64,000 nucleotides of DNA from Batkoa obscura (GCA_030770535.1 JASVEC010000008.1:1054001-1118000), one strand, 5' to 3'. Counted from the first letter of the stretch, positions 24,012-36,121 are shown. Translations and numbers: made by a program. The notes: generated from the sequence alone by a model not told the origin.

Positions 24012-26038
24012 ATGCCACAAGAATATCCACATTTAAATGAACCTGATGTAAATGGTTCGTCGGTACCGGTGGTGCTCTTCATTCCCAATAGAGCTTCAGA
24101 GGATTTACCTGAATACATTATTCATTTGTCTCCTATAAATACTATCCTTGATCTTAAGAAAGTGCTTAAAAATAAATTGGCAACTAAACCAAAGACATTT
24201 GATATAAGAATAATTTACCTTGGAAAAATTAAGGAAAACCATGAGTTTATTAAAGATGTCTTGAAAAAAAAGGTACTTTGTCCATTTATAGTTGATTATA
24301 AAGTTTAACCTTTAATAGGATGAAAGCGGTAGCGATGACAAATCGAAAACAGAAGATGATAAAGATGAATCAAAAGGATACCCTCATTTCCATGTTATGA
24401 TCAACAATGTACCTCCACCAACCATTAAAAAAGTAACAAAAGAAGAAAACACTAACAAAAGCTTAACTCCCAATTTTCCTACTACTAAACCTCAAACTCT
24501 TAATATATCAGACAATTCTCCTAATGGTCAAGATTACTGTAATAATTCTTCAACACTAATCAGTGGAAATATATTATCATCAAGCAATGCTCAGAGTTCA
24601 TCAAAAGGAGCGGTAAGAGATCCTAATCCTTATCAAGTGCCTTCGCTCGGGTCAAGTGCATCAGGATTTAGGTCAAACAACAATTCAGAAAATACATCGA
24701 TGTCTACATCAGGGAATATTTCTGCAAATAAGCCTGAGTTTGTAGCAAATTCCAACTCTGTAAATGTATCAGGACTCCTATCAAGTAGTAATCCAAGAAA
24801 TGGACTAGGATCTGATTCAAATGATAGCTCAACAAATATAATGGCGTTTGGCTCAAGTAATAATTTAACTGGCACACCGATGTTTGGAGCAACCAGTAAC
24901 TCAACAAACACACTCGCACTTGGATCTGGCATCAACTCAACAAATGCACCGGTGCTTGGATCAAGTGGTAGTCCAATAAATGCATCACCGTTTAGAACAA
25001 CTAATAATCCCGAAACACCAGCTTTTGGATTAAACAATAGTTCTGTGACTTCCAGGTTTATAGCAACTAACAACCCTGACATACCAATGACTGGAATAAA
25101 TAGCAATTCAACAAGTAGATCAATGCTTGGATCTCGTAATGACTCCAACTCATTCCGATTTAATACTGCTATGAATAATAGCCAAGATCCGAGATTAAAT
25201 ACTCCACATAATCCACCTGCTAGTGATGTATTAAGATCAGATGCAGATTTTATAGAAGCTTATATACAAAGAATAGAGCGAGGAGGTTTAATTGTTTCTG
25301 AAGCAGCGAAATTGCGCTTTGCAGAAATCATGAAAAAAACTTATACTGATAACTTACAAATTCAACTTCAACTTCAGCCTACCACTTATCAACATGTAAA
25401 AATTAAGTAAAGTTTTTAATATTATCATTTTATTTTTATTAATATTTTTTAGTGGGCGCAATTATTTGCTTAAAACTCCTGCTGGAACCGCTGGAACTGA
25501 AAACCCAGCTGCTCCTAGAGAAACAGCAACTTCAGATCCTAGCAGGACTAGACGAACTAGGCGTTATGTCATTAGAAGAGTTCGTAGAGAAAGAGCATCA
25601 GTACTTCGTACTATTTTTAGATATTTAAGAATCATATGGCCAGCTATAAAAATCGCATTCAAACTTGCACTTGTCTATTTTTTTACGCATATTGGAGGCG
25701 ATATTTATAAGCAAATACTATTTGGCATTGTAGTTCTCATATTCTTTATCTTTAGTAATGGGATTATTGATGTTCAAATAGAGTTTGGGCGTGTTGATGA
25801 AGTTAACAACCAACAACAGGATCAACAACAGAATGGAAACGAAAATAATGATTTACACGAGGATGTAAATGAAGGAAACGAAGGTGAGCCAGCATCTGAA
25901 ACACCACCAGCACCTCCCAGGGAACCAAGACACCCCTTAATTGAAGGTGCCATTACATTCTTCTCATCTATCCTTCCAGAGCGTCCACCACAAGCTAATA
26001 GGAACAATGAAGCTAATGCCAATGCTAACCCTAGATAG
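24012..26038 (+). CDS. HERP/Usa1-like ER membrane ubiquitin-like protein (ERAD)
   Basis: Likely scaffold of the Hrd1 ER-associated degradation ligase. Three exons: ATG at 24012, introns 24273-24318 and 25407-25452, stop at 26038. Residues ~18-95 form a ubiquitin-like domain (VVLFIPNRAS, INTILDLKKVLKNKL, DIRIIYLGKIKENHE, then YPHFHVMINNV after the first intron). A Ser/Asn/Gly-rich linker of about 230 residues contains loose 11-13-residue repeats with FG or LG. After the linker comes HVKINGRNYLLKTPAG, a block I associate with the HERP family, then an Arg-rich segment, two hydrophobic helices (IWPAIKIAFKLALVYFF and ILFGIVVLIFFIFSN), and a C-terminal FFSSILPERPPQ matching the FFASLLPEGPP ending of human HERPUD1. 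The ending and the UBL-plus-two-TM layout carry the call. Confidence 0.72.
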
Positions 26039-26591
26039 TTTAGTCATTTCCAATGCTATATATATTCTATTGCTGAAATATCATAAGTACTTTGTTTAGT
26101 TTTAATTGTTTCATTTGATTATTTTATGTTTTATTCCATTCATTGTAAACAAATAAACATACCCTTAATATATTATAAAAAAATTGATTAGGTTTACAAT
26201 TGTACAATATTAAACATGAATATTAATTAGGGCGCACATCCTTTTACAAGTATAAATTGGTATTTTATCTTACTAAGTTCAAAGGCTGTAAAAATATTAC
26301 TTATTTCCATAAAAAATTTAATAATAAAATTTAACAGAATTAAAGTGTATAAAAAGTATATAAAAAATTTATTGATAGAAAAGTAAAAATAAGCTACATT
26401 ACAGAAAATCGAAGCATATGGAGATGTATTTTGTTTAGGAATTTTACTAACAACCTTCCCGCTCAAATAGCGCTTAAAAAATGGAAGTAATGAAGCTAAA
26501 AAAACACCCCCATATATATTTCTACTGAACTCTTTTTTTGGCTTTGCGATGGTATTTATAGATGAAATTATATTGAAATGAAAAGTTATGT
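26039..26591. other. Convergent intergenic, HERP-like / GDA1
   Basis: 553 bp between two converging 3' ends. It contains one MITE copy (26417-26514) 78 bp past the GDA1 stop, which may fall inside that gene's 3' untranslated region. No other feature is seen. Confidence 0.6.
26417..26514 (-). mobile_element. MITE copy 2
   Basis: Starts TATGGAGATGTATTTTG and ends AAAACACCCCCATA, with the core AAATAGCGCTTAAAAAATGG between. It is about 98 bp long, in the reverse orientation relative to the reference drawn from copies with TTCCATTTTTTAAGCGCT. Confidence 0.85.
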
Positions 26592-28068
26592 TTATTCTGA
26601 TGGGTGGCAGCATTGCCCTGAAGGAAACATCAAATTTACTTCATAAATCATTGCTCCTAAAGTCCATCCAACATCAATACCTTCTACTTCCTCATCAAAA
26701 TAGATATCACGATCTAGAGCCAACCCATACCCTTCATTTAACATATTAACAATATAAGCTGCCATAAAACAATAGTGGTTAATATCCTTGTCATCACTCC
26801 ACTTATCATACTTATTTAAATATTCATCATAATTCAAATTGCTACAAACTGAGTCTGCTTTTTCCATTAAGCATCGGATATTTGATTTCCCTTTGCATTT
26901 AAACCACTTCGCTACTTTAAACATGCCAGAAATGGCTATCAATTTCATATCTTTAGGAATATCTGGTTGATAAACTCCGTTTACAGCACATGACATGGTT
27001 GGGCAAAATGGGTCTTTTAACATTAACTTTCGAGTATTAATAACACAATTTGTAAAATCTCCAGAACCTTCAAAGTCTACCCCTTGGCTTGTTTTTCCTT
27101 GGTATCCTTTAACAAAGCACGGGTCCTTGAAAATCCCCCCTTTGTCTAAGGACTTTATTTCGTTAGCATGATATCTTAACCTTGCTTCATTTCTACCAAA
27201 TCGAAGATAAGAATGAGTGTAAACTACCCTTGAAGTACCATTTAAATTAATTGGAAACGAATTTTCCATTGGCACCTGTGGTGTTTCAAAGGTGATTTGG
27301 CAAGAAGCACCGCCCATATCAAGCATACCATGGCTAAGATCAGGTTCATCATCAGAGCCTAAAATACCAGCCAAATAGTTAATAGCCAACCAACCAAAAA
27401 CTCCTTCATATTCTCCAGGAATCACTTGAGCACCAAATTTCGGATCAAATTTAAATCCTGAGTTATTAAGTGTGTTGCGAACATTTTCCATCAATTGATG
27501 GGAGCGAGTCCTTGGTAATAATCGCATACCAGCGGTTGCTTTTAAAAATATAGGGGTCCTAGCATGTTTTGATTTTGGTATATATTCAGTAGCATTGCCT
27601 ATAAAGTCTTTTAAATACTCATCTACTTGTTCTGGCTCTATCTCAGCTAAACCACCCAACTTTTTAATTTTAAATTGCTTGCCTTTTTTTGGACCAGAGT
27701 CATAAATACTTGGTACTATATAAGGTGAATCATGGCAATCTGTTGGTTTGTTCCATTCATATATAAAGATTCGACTATAATAGATAAATGTATGTAATAT
27801 GAAGTATAAAGTTATCTTACGTTCCAGTTGAACCTGCATCCATAATTATACCATAATATAAATCTTTGTCTTCCTTGTTTTTGGTTCGAGTATGTTTTAG
27901 TGAGTGTCCTTTTTTTACCCATTCATAGTTGTTAGCTTTAGGTAAAAAGTCCTGGAGTTCATTAATGGTAGTAGGTATAGGTTTATAATGTTGTTCATTA
28001 TGTCTAGTATGAGATAAGATGGGTAATTCAAAGTGTTGGTTTAGATTATTAAAATGAGCTTGCTGCAT
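26592..28068 (-). CDS. GDA1: GDA1/CD39-family nucleoside phosphatase (apyrase/GDPase)
   Basis: Hydrolyses nucleoside di- or triphosphates. In fungi the Golgi enzyme converts GDP to GMP to drive GDP-mannose import. Apyrase conserved regions are intact: ACR1 GIIMDAGSTGTRIFIYEW (~residues 73-90), ACR2 KATAGMRLLP (~162), ACR3 GEYEGVFGWLAINYL (~210) and ACR4 GMLDMGGASCQITFE (~240). The cysteine-rich C-terminal lobe and DVGWTLGAMIYE (ACR5) follow. One intron of about 45 bp splits ACR1 between GSTG-T and R. The total is about 475 residues. No signal anchor or transmembrane helix is visible at either end, which is odd for a lumenal enzyme. Either an upstream exon encodes it (the ATG at 28066-28068 is preceded by an AATAG acceptor-like sequence) or the protein enters the pathway differently. 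GDPase versus broader apyrase cannot be decided. Confidence 0.9.
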
Positions 28069-29870
28069 GTTCTATTCTAAATCAAATTTAATAAGTAAAA
28101 GTATATTATTTATTGTTATTTATAGTCTAAAATTTTGAAAATCAAATTATCATTGTTGATAAATTAAAAAACCCACTTTTAATCGAGTAAATATCCTTTT
28201 TTTTTCCTTTTTTTTTCTATCAACAAATGTTGATTCGAATTAAATAACTGAAATATTATTCTTAACTATTTAAGCTTTTTACTCATTAATTTTTCAAAAA
28301 AAAAAGTTATAAAATGAGATCATGACTTTTATTTTGGGTGGCTTTGTAATTAATTATTACATCTACCATTTGAAATTTTTAAAGGAAGTAGTAGTATCAT
28401 TCAAACAACGCCTATATCTATTTACTAACAGCTTCTTTTAGAAATAATACTTTCATTTTTCGTTGTAATTTTAACTTAATTTATGTTAAATTTAATATAA
28501 CTATAAATATTATTAAAGTAAATAAAGGAATTAATAAATTTAAACACATATACCAAGCATTGATAGATAGAAGATTAAATAACAAATTGAAAAAATGAAT
28601 TAAAACTCTAATGAAAGTAAGATAAGAACCTTTGTTTTTAATATTACTTGATGGCTTTATGTTTAATTTATTAATGTCAGTAGTACCATAACAAACTTTT
28701 TAAGTTAAATATCAACTTGTAAATAGCTTAAAAAGTTTAAACTGAAAAACTTAAACTTTGACGGGATGGGTCCTTGATCATAATTAATTTATAAAGCGGT
28801 AAAACTTTTTGAAATAAACTCAATATTATAAGTATACAGCAAATAGATTCCATAGCTTTATAATATTTTATCAGTAGTAATAAACAGTGTATACAAATAA
28901 CAATAAATATACAAAAAGCTCACTAACACAAAAAATAAGGTAATACAATAAAGAATTAATAATTCCCGAATGTGTTTTGATTGATTTAATGAATAAACTT
29001 AATAAAGTGATATTTAAACTAAAACTAAAATTACTATGATATTTTCACTTTGTTTGCAAGGTGCAATGTTTTTTTTACTACTCTGTATTTAAATGATAAG
29101 GTTTATTTGATATTGTTAAAACATGTAGTTTATTAAAATTTAGATAGTAATATCTTTGATATTTGAGAAAATTTATCGTGTATTTTACGGTTAATAAAAT
29201 AACTATAGACACACTATATAATGTTAAATATTCTTATTTGCTTTGGGCTCATCTCAAAATAATATTAGCACAATCTATTTAGCAGCTTAAAAACCTGTTT
29301 ACTAATTCAATGTTTAAATAAACTTGAAAATTTATTTACAGAATAAATTAGGTTTCAATTCTGTATAAAACAAACTTGCTTCTTTTTTCATAATAGATTT
29401 TTATTATTATTATAGTTTAAATCAGACGTTATGGTTTGTGATCATGATCTGAGGGCAAAAGGAGGGTCCTCCAACACGAAGTTGGTTCCTTCTACGATCC
29501 CAGACCCAGGCTTTCGCCTTCATGCTCATTAAACGTTCATCATTTTTAATGGAAACATGCACATAGTTCACAAGCTATTATCTAAAGTATAATTAATCCT
29601 TTGTGGGATTACAGAAAAATATAAAATTAATCATCAAATTATAAAATTGTTATGATTAATAATAATGATAATAATTTTATAAAAATAGGTTTTATAGAGT
29701 TTTAAAGACGTATAAATATACACATTTAAAAATATTAATTCATACTTCTTGAAATCTGGCTTTAAAATTTCCTTAGCTTAAATTTTGAAAAAACCAACTA
29801 ACTTAGTTTTAAACTAAAACTTTTATTTTTATTTTCTATCATTTAAATTCATTTATCAAACTACTAAAAG
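28069..29870. other. Intergenic between GDA1 and YJU2 starts
   Basis: 1.8 kb of very AT-rich DNA between divergent genes. Its only notable content is a sharply GC-richer island at about 29430-29535, annotated separately as a structured RNA candidate. A missing 5' exon of GDA1 could lie in the first few hundred bases, but I could not identify one. Confidence 0.5.
29415..29551 (-). ncRNA. Candidate box C/D-type small RNA, possibly U3-related
   Basis: A ~105-bp island of balanced base composition sits in nearly pure AT DNA. Read on the minus strand it starts with ATGATGA (29537-29543, box C/C'-like), then GAGCATGAAG (29518-29527, close to the U3 box B), and a GGC-GAAA-GCC tetraloop hairpin (29509-29518). 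Next come a CCAAC-loop-GTTGG hairpin (29471-29485), a TCATGATC segment (29440-29449, one change from the U3 box C), and GTCTGA (29422-29427, box D). The outer boxes are flanked by TTAAA and TTTAA, which can pair as the terminal stem. The order C'-B-C-D is that of U3 snoRNA. However, I do not find the nearly invariant U3 box A upstream, so it may be another C/D RNA or a defective U3 copy. The 5' end is uncertain. Confidence 0.5.
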
Positions 29871-30811
29871 ATGTCTGAGCGTAAAGTATTGAACAAGGTA
29901 AGTAGTATAAATCTATTATTAGATTCCATATTAATAAGCTTATTTAGTATTATCCACCCAATTTCGATCCATCAATTATTCCCAAAGTAAAGAAGGTTAA
30001 AGATAGACAACATAAAGTTCGTCTAATGGCACCTTTTTCAATGCGATGTGAAAGTTGTGGAGAATATATTTATAAAGGGAAAAAGTTCAATGCAAGAAAA
30101 GAAACTGTAAAAGGAGAAACCTATTACTCAATTTTAATATTTAGATTCTTTATACGTTGTCCTAGATGTGCAGCAGAAATAACATTTAAAACGGATCCAA
30201 AAAACGCAGATTATGTTGCTGAGCATGGAGTTTCAAGAAATTTCGAACCTTGGAGAGATGAAGATCAGATTAATAGGGAGCTTTTGGAATTAAAAGAAAA
30301 GGAAGAGGAAAATAATCCGCTTAAAGCTTTAGAAAATAGAACCAAAGAAAGTAAAAGAGAAATGGAAATCATGGAAGGTTTGGATGAAATCCGTACAAGG
30401 AATGCTCGCTTTGAGCGTATGGATGCTAGTGAACTTCTAGATAAATTAATAGAAACAAATGATTCTGATGAAGATGAGAAGATCGCTAACGAAGTTTTTA
30501 AAGCTAAGAGAGAAAGAGAAGAAGGTGAAGAAATGGATCCTAAAGAGAAGGAAGCTAAAGTTGCACAGAATCATATCCAAGAGCTTCTAAAGAAATCTGG
30601 TATTCAACAAAACTGGGTTCAATCCGCTAAAAACAAAGAAGCTCATAAAGAACAACCTAAAGCTGCACCAGTAGTTAAAAAAAGTAATAATGCTCCATCA
30701 AATGGGATGAGTAAATTTGGTATTATTAAAAAGAAGGAAGAGCCAAAACTAGAAACAAGTAAACCGATTCTCTCTTTAGTAAATGATTACTCTGATTCTG
30801 ATGAAGAATAA
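29871..30811 (+). CDS. YJU2: Splicing factor Yju2 (CWC16 family, CCDC94)
   Basis: Step-one spliceosome factor that joins the activated complex with the Prp19 complex and helps position the branch site. The ATG at 29871 gives MSERKVLNK, then a 50-bp intron (29898-29947), then YYPPNFDPSIIPKVKK. MSERKVLNKYYPP is the Yju2/CCDC94 opening, not the Saf4/CCDC130 one (MGERKGVNKY). The zinc-binding region follows: MRCESCGEYIYKGKKFNARK and RCPRCAAEITFKTDPKNADY, then HGVSRNFEPWRDED. The C-terminal half is a charged helix and ends DYSDSDEE before TAA at 30809. About 297 residues, normal for the family. It is followed in the same direction by the PDI gene. Confidence 0.95.
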
Positions 30812-31141
30812 CGATTAGGGTATTTTTATTAAATACTTTTTAAGAGTCAGCTATATAGGTATTACCCTGTATTATTATTACATGTTTTATTCTCTCCTAC
30901 CCAACTATAAAAGATTCAGGCCTTTATTCAAATTAAATAAAGTGATTATATTATTTTTTTCATACCATAATGTTTTTGAGCAGCATATATAAATTTTGTA
31001 ATATTTATACTAAATATTTTAAGCTCTAAGTCATGTTTTAATGGTTCATATTATTTACTATCTACAAACAATGATGTATACAGTAATTATTACCCCAAAG
31101 TTGAAACTCTATTACTATTTCATTATTATGATATTTTTTAT

Positions 31142-31202
31142 CCAATCAAATTAAGCCAGTATTATAGACAAAATGATACGTCATGACATAAAAGTATATA
31201 AA
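31142..31202 (+). promoter_or_regulatory. Core promoter of the PDI gene (CCAAT, TACGTCA, TATATAA)
   Basis: Upstream of the PDI ATG (31234) lie a CCAAT (31142-31146), a bZIP-type half site TACGTCA (31177-31183) and TATATAA (31196-31202). The TATA-to-ATG distance is about 35 bp. The bZIP site could serve the unfolded-protein response, but that is inference; the spacing does not match the mammalian ERSE. Confidence 0.4.
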
Positions 31203-31233
31203 CATAATTGAAAGATATTATACTTTAATTAAA

Positions 31234-32755
31234 ATGAAGTTTAGTATTTTAACTACTGCAGCTAGTTTATTATTTCAATTCACCCTTGCTTCTGAAAGTA
31301 GCAACGTAGTTGAATTGACTTCTGAAAACTTTGCTGATGTAAGACATTATATAATATAAAGAATACAACTAATAAATTTTATTAGAAAGTACCAAAGAAA
31401 CGTACTGTTCCAGCTTTAGTAGAATTTTTTGCTCCATGGTGTGGTCACTGTAAAACTTTAGCTCCAGTAATTAATAGTATAAATTCCATAACATTTTTAA
31501 TTTATAAAATTTGTTAGATCTATGAGAAGCTTGCTGACTCTTTTGCCAAACATCAAAATAAAGTCATTATTGCAAAAGTAGATGCTGATACCCATAAGGA
31601 TTTAGGTGATAAATACGACATCAAAGGGTATCCAACTCTTAAATGGTTCCCTGTTGGTAGTGGTGAACCTGAAGATTACGAAGGGGCCCGTGAACTTGAA
31701 GCTTTACAAGATTTCGTAAAAGAAAGAACTGGTAATAGTACTGTAAATCTTACAATTCATGATTTAACATAAATAGGTATCAATGCTAAAAAAGACGCCT
31801 CCCATGTTGTCACCCTTACTGCAGCCAACTTTGATAAGATCGTTTTGGATAAAAAGAAGCATGTCCTTGTTGAATTTTATGCGCCATGGTGCGGGCATTG
31901 TAAACAATTAGGTAGCCAATATTTTTTTCTACAAATTTAATTCTTATGTTCGGTTTAGCTCCTATCTATGAGGAAGTTGGTCTTGATTTTGCTCATGAAG
32001 ACGAAGTAACTTCACTAATATTGTTCCTTATATTGATATTTAATATATATTTAGGTTGTCATTGCTAAACTTAATGCTGATGCTGCTAAATCTATCGGCG
32101 AAAAGTAAGTGATTGGTTTGCTTTTGTTAACTTTCTAAATGCATTTTATAGATATGATATTTCTGGTTACCCTACCATCAAATTCTTCCCCAAAGATAAC
32201 AAAGATAAGCCTGAAGCATATACTGAGAGTCGTACCAGAGAAGAGTTCCTTAAATATTTAAATGAAAAAGCTGGAACTTTCAGAGTTATTGGAGGTGGAT
32301 TAAGTGAAAAAGTACTTTCATTTATTTCTATTTACTATTTGACTTATTTTGGTTATTTAGGCTGGAGTAGATGATAAATTTAAAGATATCCTTAAACGCT
32401 ACTGGGAAGCCGGAAGTGACATTAAAGAACTCAAGAAAATATCCAAGGATGCTACTATCATTGCTGAAAAAGAAGGAACTAAGTAAGCTTTTCTTTTTAA
32501 TTCCATTTTAGCATTACTTAAATACAAACTAGGAGTGCCAAATACTACGTTAAAGTCCTTAATAGCATTATTGAAAAAGGCAGTGATTATGTTAAGACTG
32601 AGTCTACTCGTCTTACTAAAATGATTAAAGGCGGCAACCTTGTTCCAAAATCATTAGATGAATTCACCATCCGTAACAACATTTTGGTACAATTCTTATC
32701 TAATTTAGCATCCGAATCTGGAGCCCCTATTGATAATTCTAAAGATGAACTTTAA
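31234..32755 (+). CDS. ER protein disulfide isomerase, two-thioredoxin Erp38/P5-like type, KDEL
   Basis: Forms and rearranges disulfides in the ER lumen. It opens with a signal peptide [20 protein letters not shown]. There are two thioredoxin domains, each with a FAPWCGHCK or YAPWCGHCK active site (CGHC) followed by the cis-Pro segment GYPT. After them comes a helical ERp29-like D domain ([20 protein letters not shown] through [16 protein letters not shown] sequence), and the chain ends SKDEL. This a-a'-D layout is that of fungal erp38/tigA and plant PDI-D. Seven or eight introns of 45-60 bp; about 360 residues. Base composition in the exons is higher than in most neighbours, as expected for a strongly expressed gene. 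The TAA is at 32753-32755. Confidence 0.95.
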
Positions 32756-33780
32756 TCATACTTTATCAATTAACTTCAAGTATTAAATTTTATAAAAGCA
32801 ATTTAAATTTATTTTTTAATATTTTCTTTTCCTATTTAATATTAACTTTATCTTTTAGCCAAGTTTATCTCAATTTTTAAAAAAAAAACAAGAAAGTTTT
32901 ACATAAAAGCTGCGTATGTTTTTTTATCACATTAAGGTATTATCAAATAAGTGGCAAGTAGTGTATATTAAAAATGACAAGTTGTTTTTATAAAGCATAA
33001 TTGATAAACAAACACTAATAAGACTAATAAAAATAGAAGAGATAAGAAAAAAAGCTAAATTCAGGGAGATCCTGTGATAACTAATTAGAAGAAAAGGGTG
33101 AAAGGAATTAAGGAGTTGTGAAAGGAAAAAAATAACAATCCTTAAAGTCATAGAAGTAGCTGATGATATAAGTAAAAGGTAAAAGGCAAAAGTTTAACAA
33201 GAGATTTGTGTAATTTAGCTGGAAACTGATAGAATGGGCTCTTTTTGGTGCAATAAAAATTTGAAAATGTTATAAAAGAGCATCAGATACAGGATTAAAT
33301 ATACCTTGTTAGTAAGTTAATTTACAGGAGAGATGTAGTCTAAGGGTAGAGTTATTAGAAAATTGTAATAAAAAACAAACTTTTGATAAAGCCTTTTAAA
33401 GAGACCTTATCTTTGAGTCCAACCGTAACATTAGCCCTAGTCTTGACACTAATATTAAATCCAGTCTAGCATCAACCTTAACTTTATTTTAACTCCACAC
33501 TAGTATTAATACTAATGTTGATAATAATTAAGATTTTTGAAATAAAGTTTATAAAACCATTTAAATATTTTTTTTGGAAACAAACATTATAAATTTAATT
33601 AATTTAAATGCTACTTAATTTAAACAATATTTATTATTTTATATTCTAGCGCAATTATTTTACTTGCCTTATTTTTATGATATTATAACCATTATAAACT
33701 TACTTTTTATATACAGCTATAATAAAAGTTGATAGTTCTTTTAGAAGTCAAATTCTATAATTGTATTCAAACTAATAATT

Positions 33781-33880
33781 AAGGACGTTATTTTTGGTTT
33801 CATTACTTTTTCCATTTTTCAAGCGCTATTTGAGCGGAAAAATTGTTAGCAAAATCCTTAAACAAAAAATACATCCCCAA
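33781..33880 (+). mobile_element. MITE copy 3
   Basis: Carries TTTCCATTTTTCAAGCGCTA, TTTGAGCGGAAAAATTG and the right end AAACAAAAAATACATCCCC. The left end (AAGGACGTTATTTTTGG) is diverged. About 100 bp, forward orientation. Confidence 0.8.
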
Positions 33881-35012
33881 TTGATTTAGCAGGATTATTT
33901 TACTAAAATTCATATTGTAAGAAATTATAGCTGATGATATAAACTATAAAGATTACATAATTTATAAAAAAAAAAATTGAGAACATTACTAATTTTAAGT
34001 AGATTAGTTTTTAGTAAACTTGTATATTAAAATTTATAGTAATTTTAATACAAATACCGATTTCTTTATGCTGAAGCTATGATAAAAACATAATTTATAG
34101 ACTGAGAAAATAATAAATACTATGCAAATAAAGTACTAAAAGTGCTATACACAAATATAACTATATAAAACCATCGGGTATTCAATATAGGCTGATTAAT
34201 TAAAAACTAACCTAATTTATTGAATTCAATATTTTGGTGTAAAAAATCCATTAATTCAGCTGTTCGCTATAAGCAACTTAAAAGAGGGGAAAAGGCTTAA
34301 ATTCAGGGATAAACTATAATAAAAATTAATTTAAAGATTCTATAAAATAGTAAATGCTAAAAATTGGTATGGGTGTAAGTGTTTATCAAGTTTTTTTTGA
34401 AAATGTATAAGTTGAAAAATAACAAATAATAACAAATAAGTAATAAGGGAGATTCATATTTCTTATTCTTTTTTAATTAAACATTTAATTACTAATTTAA
34501 TTAATAATAATTTTACTCAAAATTTTTCAACGTCATTCGTTTTATTATTTAAGAACCAAGAAAAGCTTATCCTACTTACTTCTTACAACAGTGTGTAGTT
34601 TTTAAATACACAAAAGAAGCTAAAGGTGGTTTTTTAATAATATAAATTTTTTTATTTCACTTTAAAAATAATATAATAAACTTAAATTTATCCGCTGAAC
34701 ACATAGCATAGCTGCTATTTATAGTAGCTGATTTGGATTACTAATGCTTAATTTTACTCAAAGCAATCTTTTAATTAAATTAATTACATGGAGGGAGTAA
34801 AAATAAAATTTTATTAATGGCCGGATTTGATGTTAACGTAATTAAAATAGTAAAGTCAATTAAAGAACGTAACGCTTTAAATTTCAATTGATACTAAAAT
34901 ATAATTAATAAACAAGGATTTTTCATTATTATTTTATCTTCAGATTTTTTTAATGTCCTTAAGTAATAAAATTTTATTTTAACTGTATTTATATAAAAAT
35001 GCTGAAGTTTTC

Positions 35013-35013
<1 letters not shown>

Positions 35014-35068
<55 letters not shown>
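35014..35068. repeat. (ATT)n microsatellite
   Basis: About eighteen uninterrupted TTA/ATT units in noncoding DNA. Likely length-polymorphic. Confidence 0.9.
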
Positions 35069-35071
<3 letters not shown>

Positions 35072-36110
35072 ATTTAATAAGAAAATAATACTTGCTTATG
35101 ATCTTAAAAATAAGCTGCTAATTTAGGGGTTATTAAAAACTTATCCCTTAAACCAGCATGATTTGACTCAATAATAGCGGATGAAAAGTTTTAGTTTATT
35201 AGCAAACCCAATACCAACAGTTACTGTAAATGAGATATAATAATAGGACAAAAAATAAATAGTATTCTTTATCTATTAAAAAACAAAACTAATCATTATT
35301 TTATTTTATCTTTAAACTTAACATAGTTTAAAAAGGTATAAGTTTACATAAAGTGGTAAACTAGAATGTTTAATTTATGCTTTAATAGGACAAATGGAAC
35401 GGCAATGAGCACTCTTTTAAAGGTTAGCTAGACTTAATTGTTTTAGCAAAACTTTTAATTCAAATTTAAGTATATTTAACTTGATTTAGTTGCTACTTTG
35501 TTTTGGATTTTAAATTTTAGAAGCCCCTTATCTTATTACAGTCAAGGAAAATAGAAGATTTTTTAAAAATGTTAATGATAATTGTTATACTTTTCTAAAT
35601 TGGCTTTAATCCCCTCCAATTTCCTTTTGTTTAAGGTACAATTTCTTACCTTAAATCCCTTAACTTGGGGAAATTGTTTAAATTATCCTTCAATAAAGTT
35701 TCTAGTAATCAGGACAATTCAAATATCAGCTCAAGTTGATTTGTTACCATTTTACATAATTTTTTAAAAAAGACCACTTAAACCATATCAAGCGATCTAC
35801 TAGCCAATCAAGTGAAAATTATAGCTAAAATTAAGCAATTTAACTTACCCCATCTTAAACAATTTTACAAACTAAGTTAAATAAAATCATTATTCAACTA
35901 TAAATAAATGATAAAGTATAAATAAAGATCATTGAAATTAAAAAGGTGATCTCTTCTTTATACTATAATATCTTTTATTTATCTTACGAATTTTATTCTA
36001 TTATAAAATTTATTGTTATCTTTTGCTAATTTATTATAATATCCCAAACAATCACAAATTAAAGTATAATATAATACACTTATTAATTTGAATTATTATT
36101 ATTATCAATC

Positions 36111-36121
36111 ATATATAAACC
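36111..36121 (+). promoter_or_regulatory. TATA box of the zinc-binding regulator gene
   Basis: ATATATAAACC lies 37-47 bp before the ATG at 36158. This is a reasonable TATA position in a genome where transcripts have short leaders. Confidence 0.4.

Noticed and set aside
24633-25148. 171-codon minus-strand open frame
   Set aside because: It is antisense to the Ser/Asn-rich linker of the HERP-like gene; repetitive codons of the real gene keep the opposite frame open.
29415-29551. Firm U3 snoRNA call
   Set aside because: Boxes C', B, C and D fit in order, but the nearly invariant box A was not found in the ~100 bp upstream, so only a candidate structured RNA is reported.
32927-33151. 74-codon minus-strand frame
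   Set aside because: Leu/Ser/Ile-only composition, no motif, no splice context.
33410-33530. Loose repetition of CTAG/CTTGACACTAATATTAA-like units
   Set aside because: Too degenerate to define a unit or a copy number by eye.
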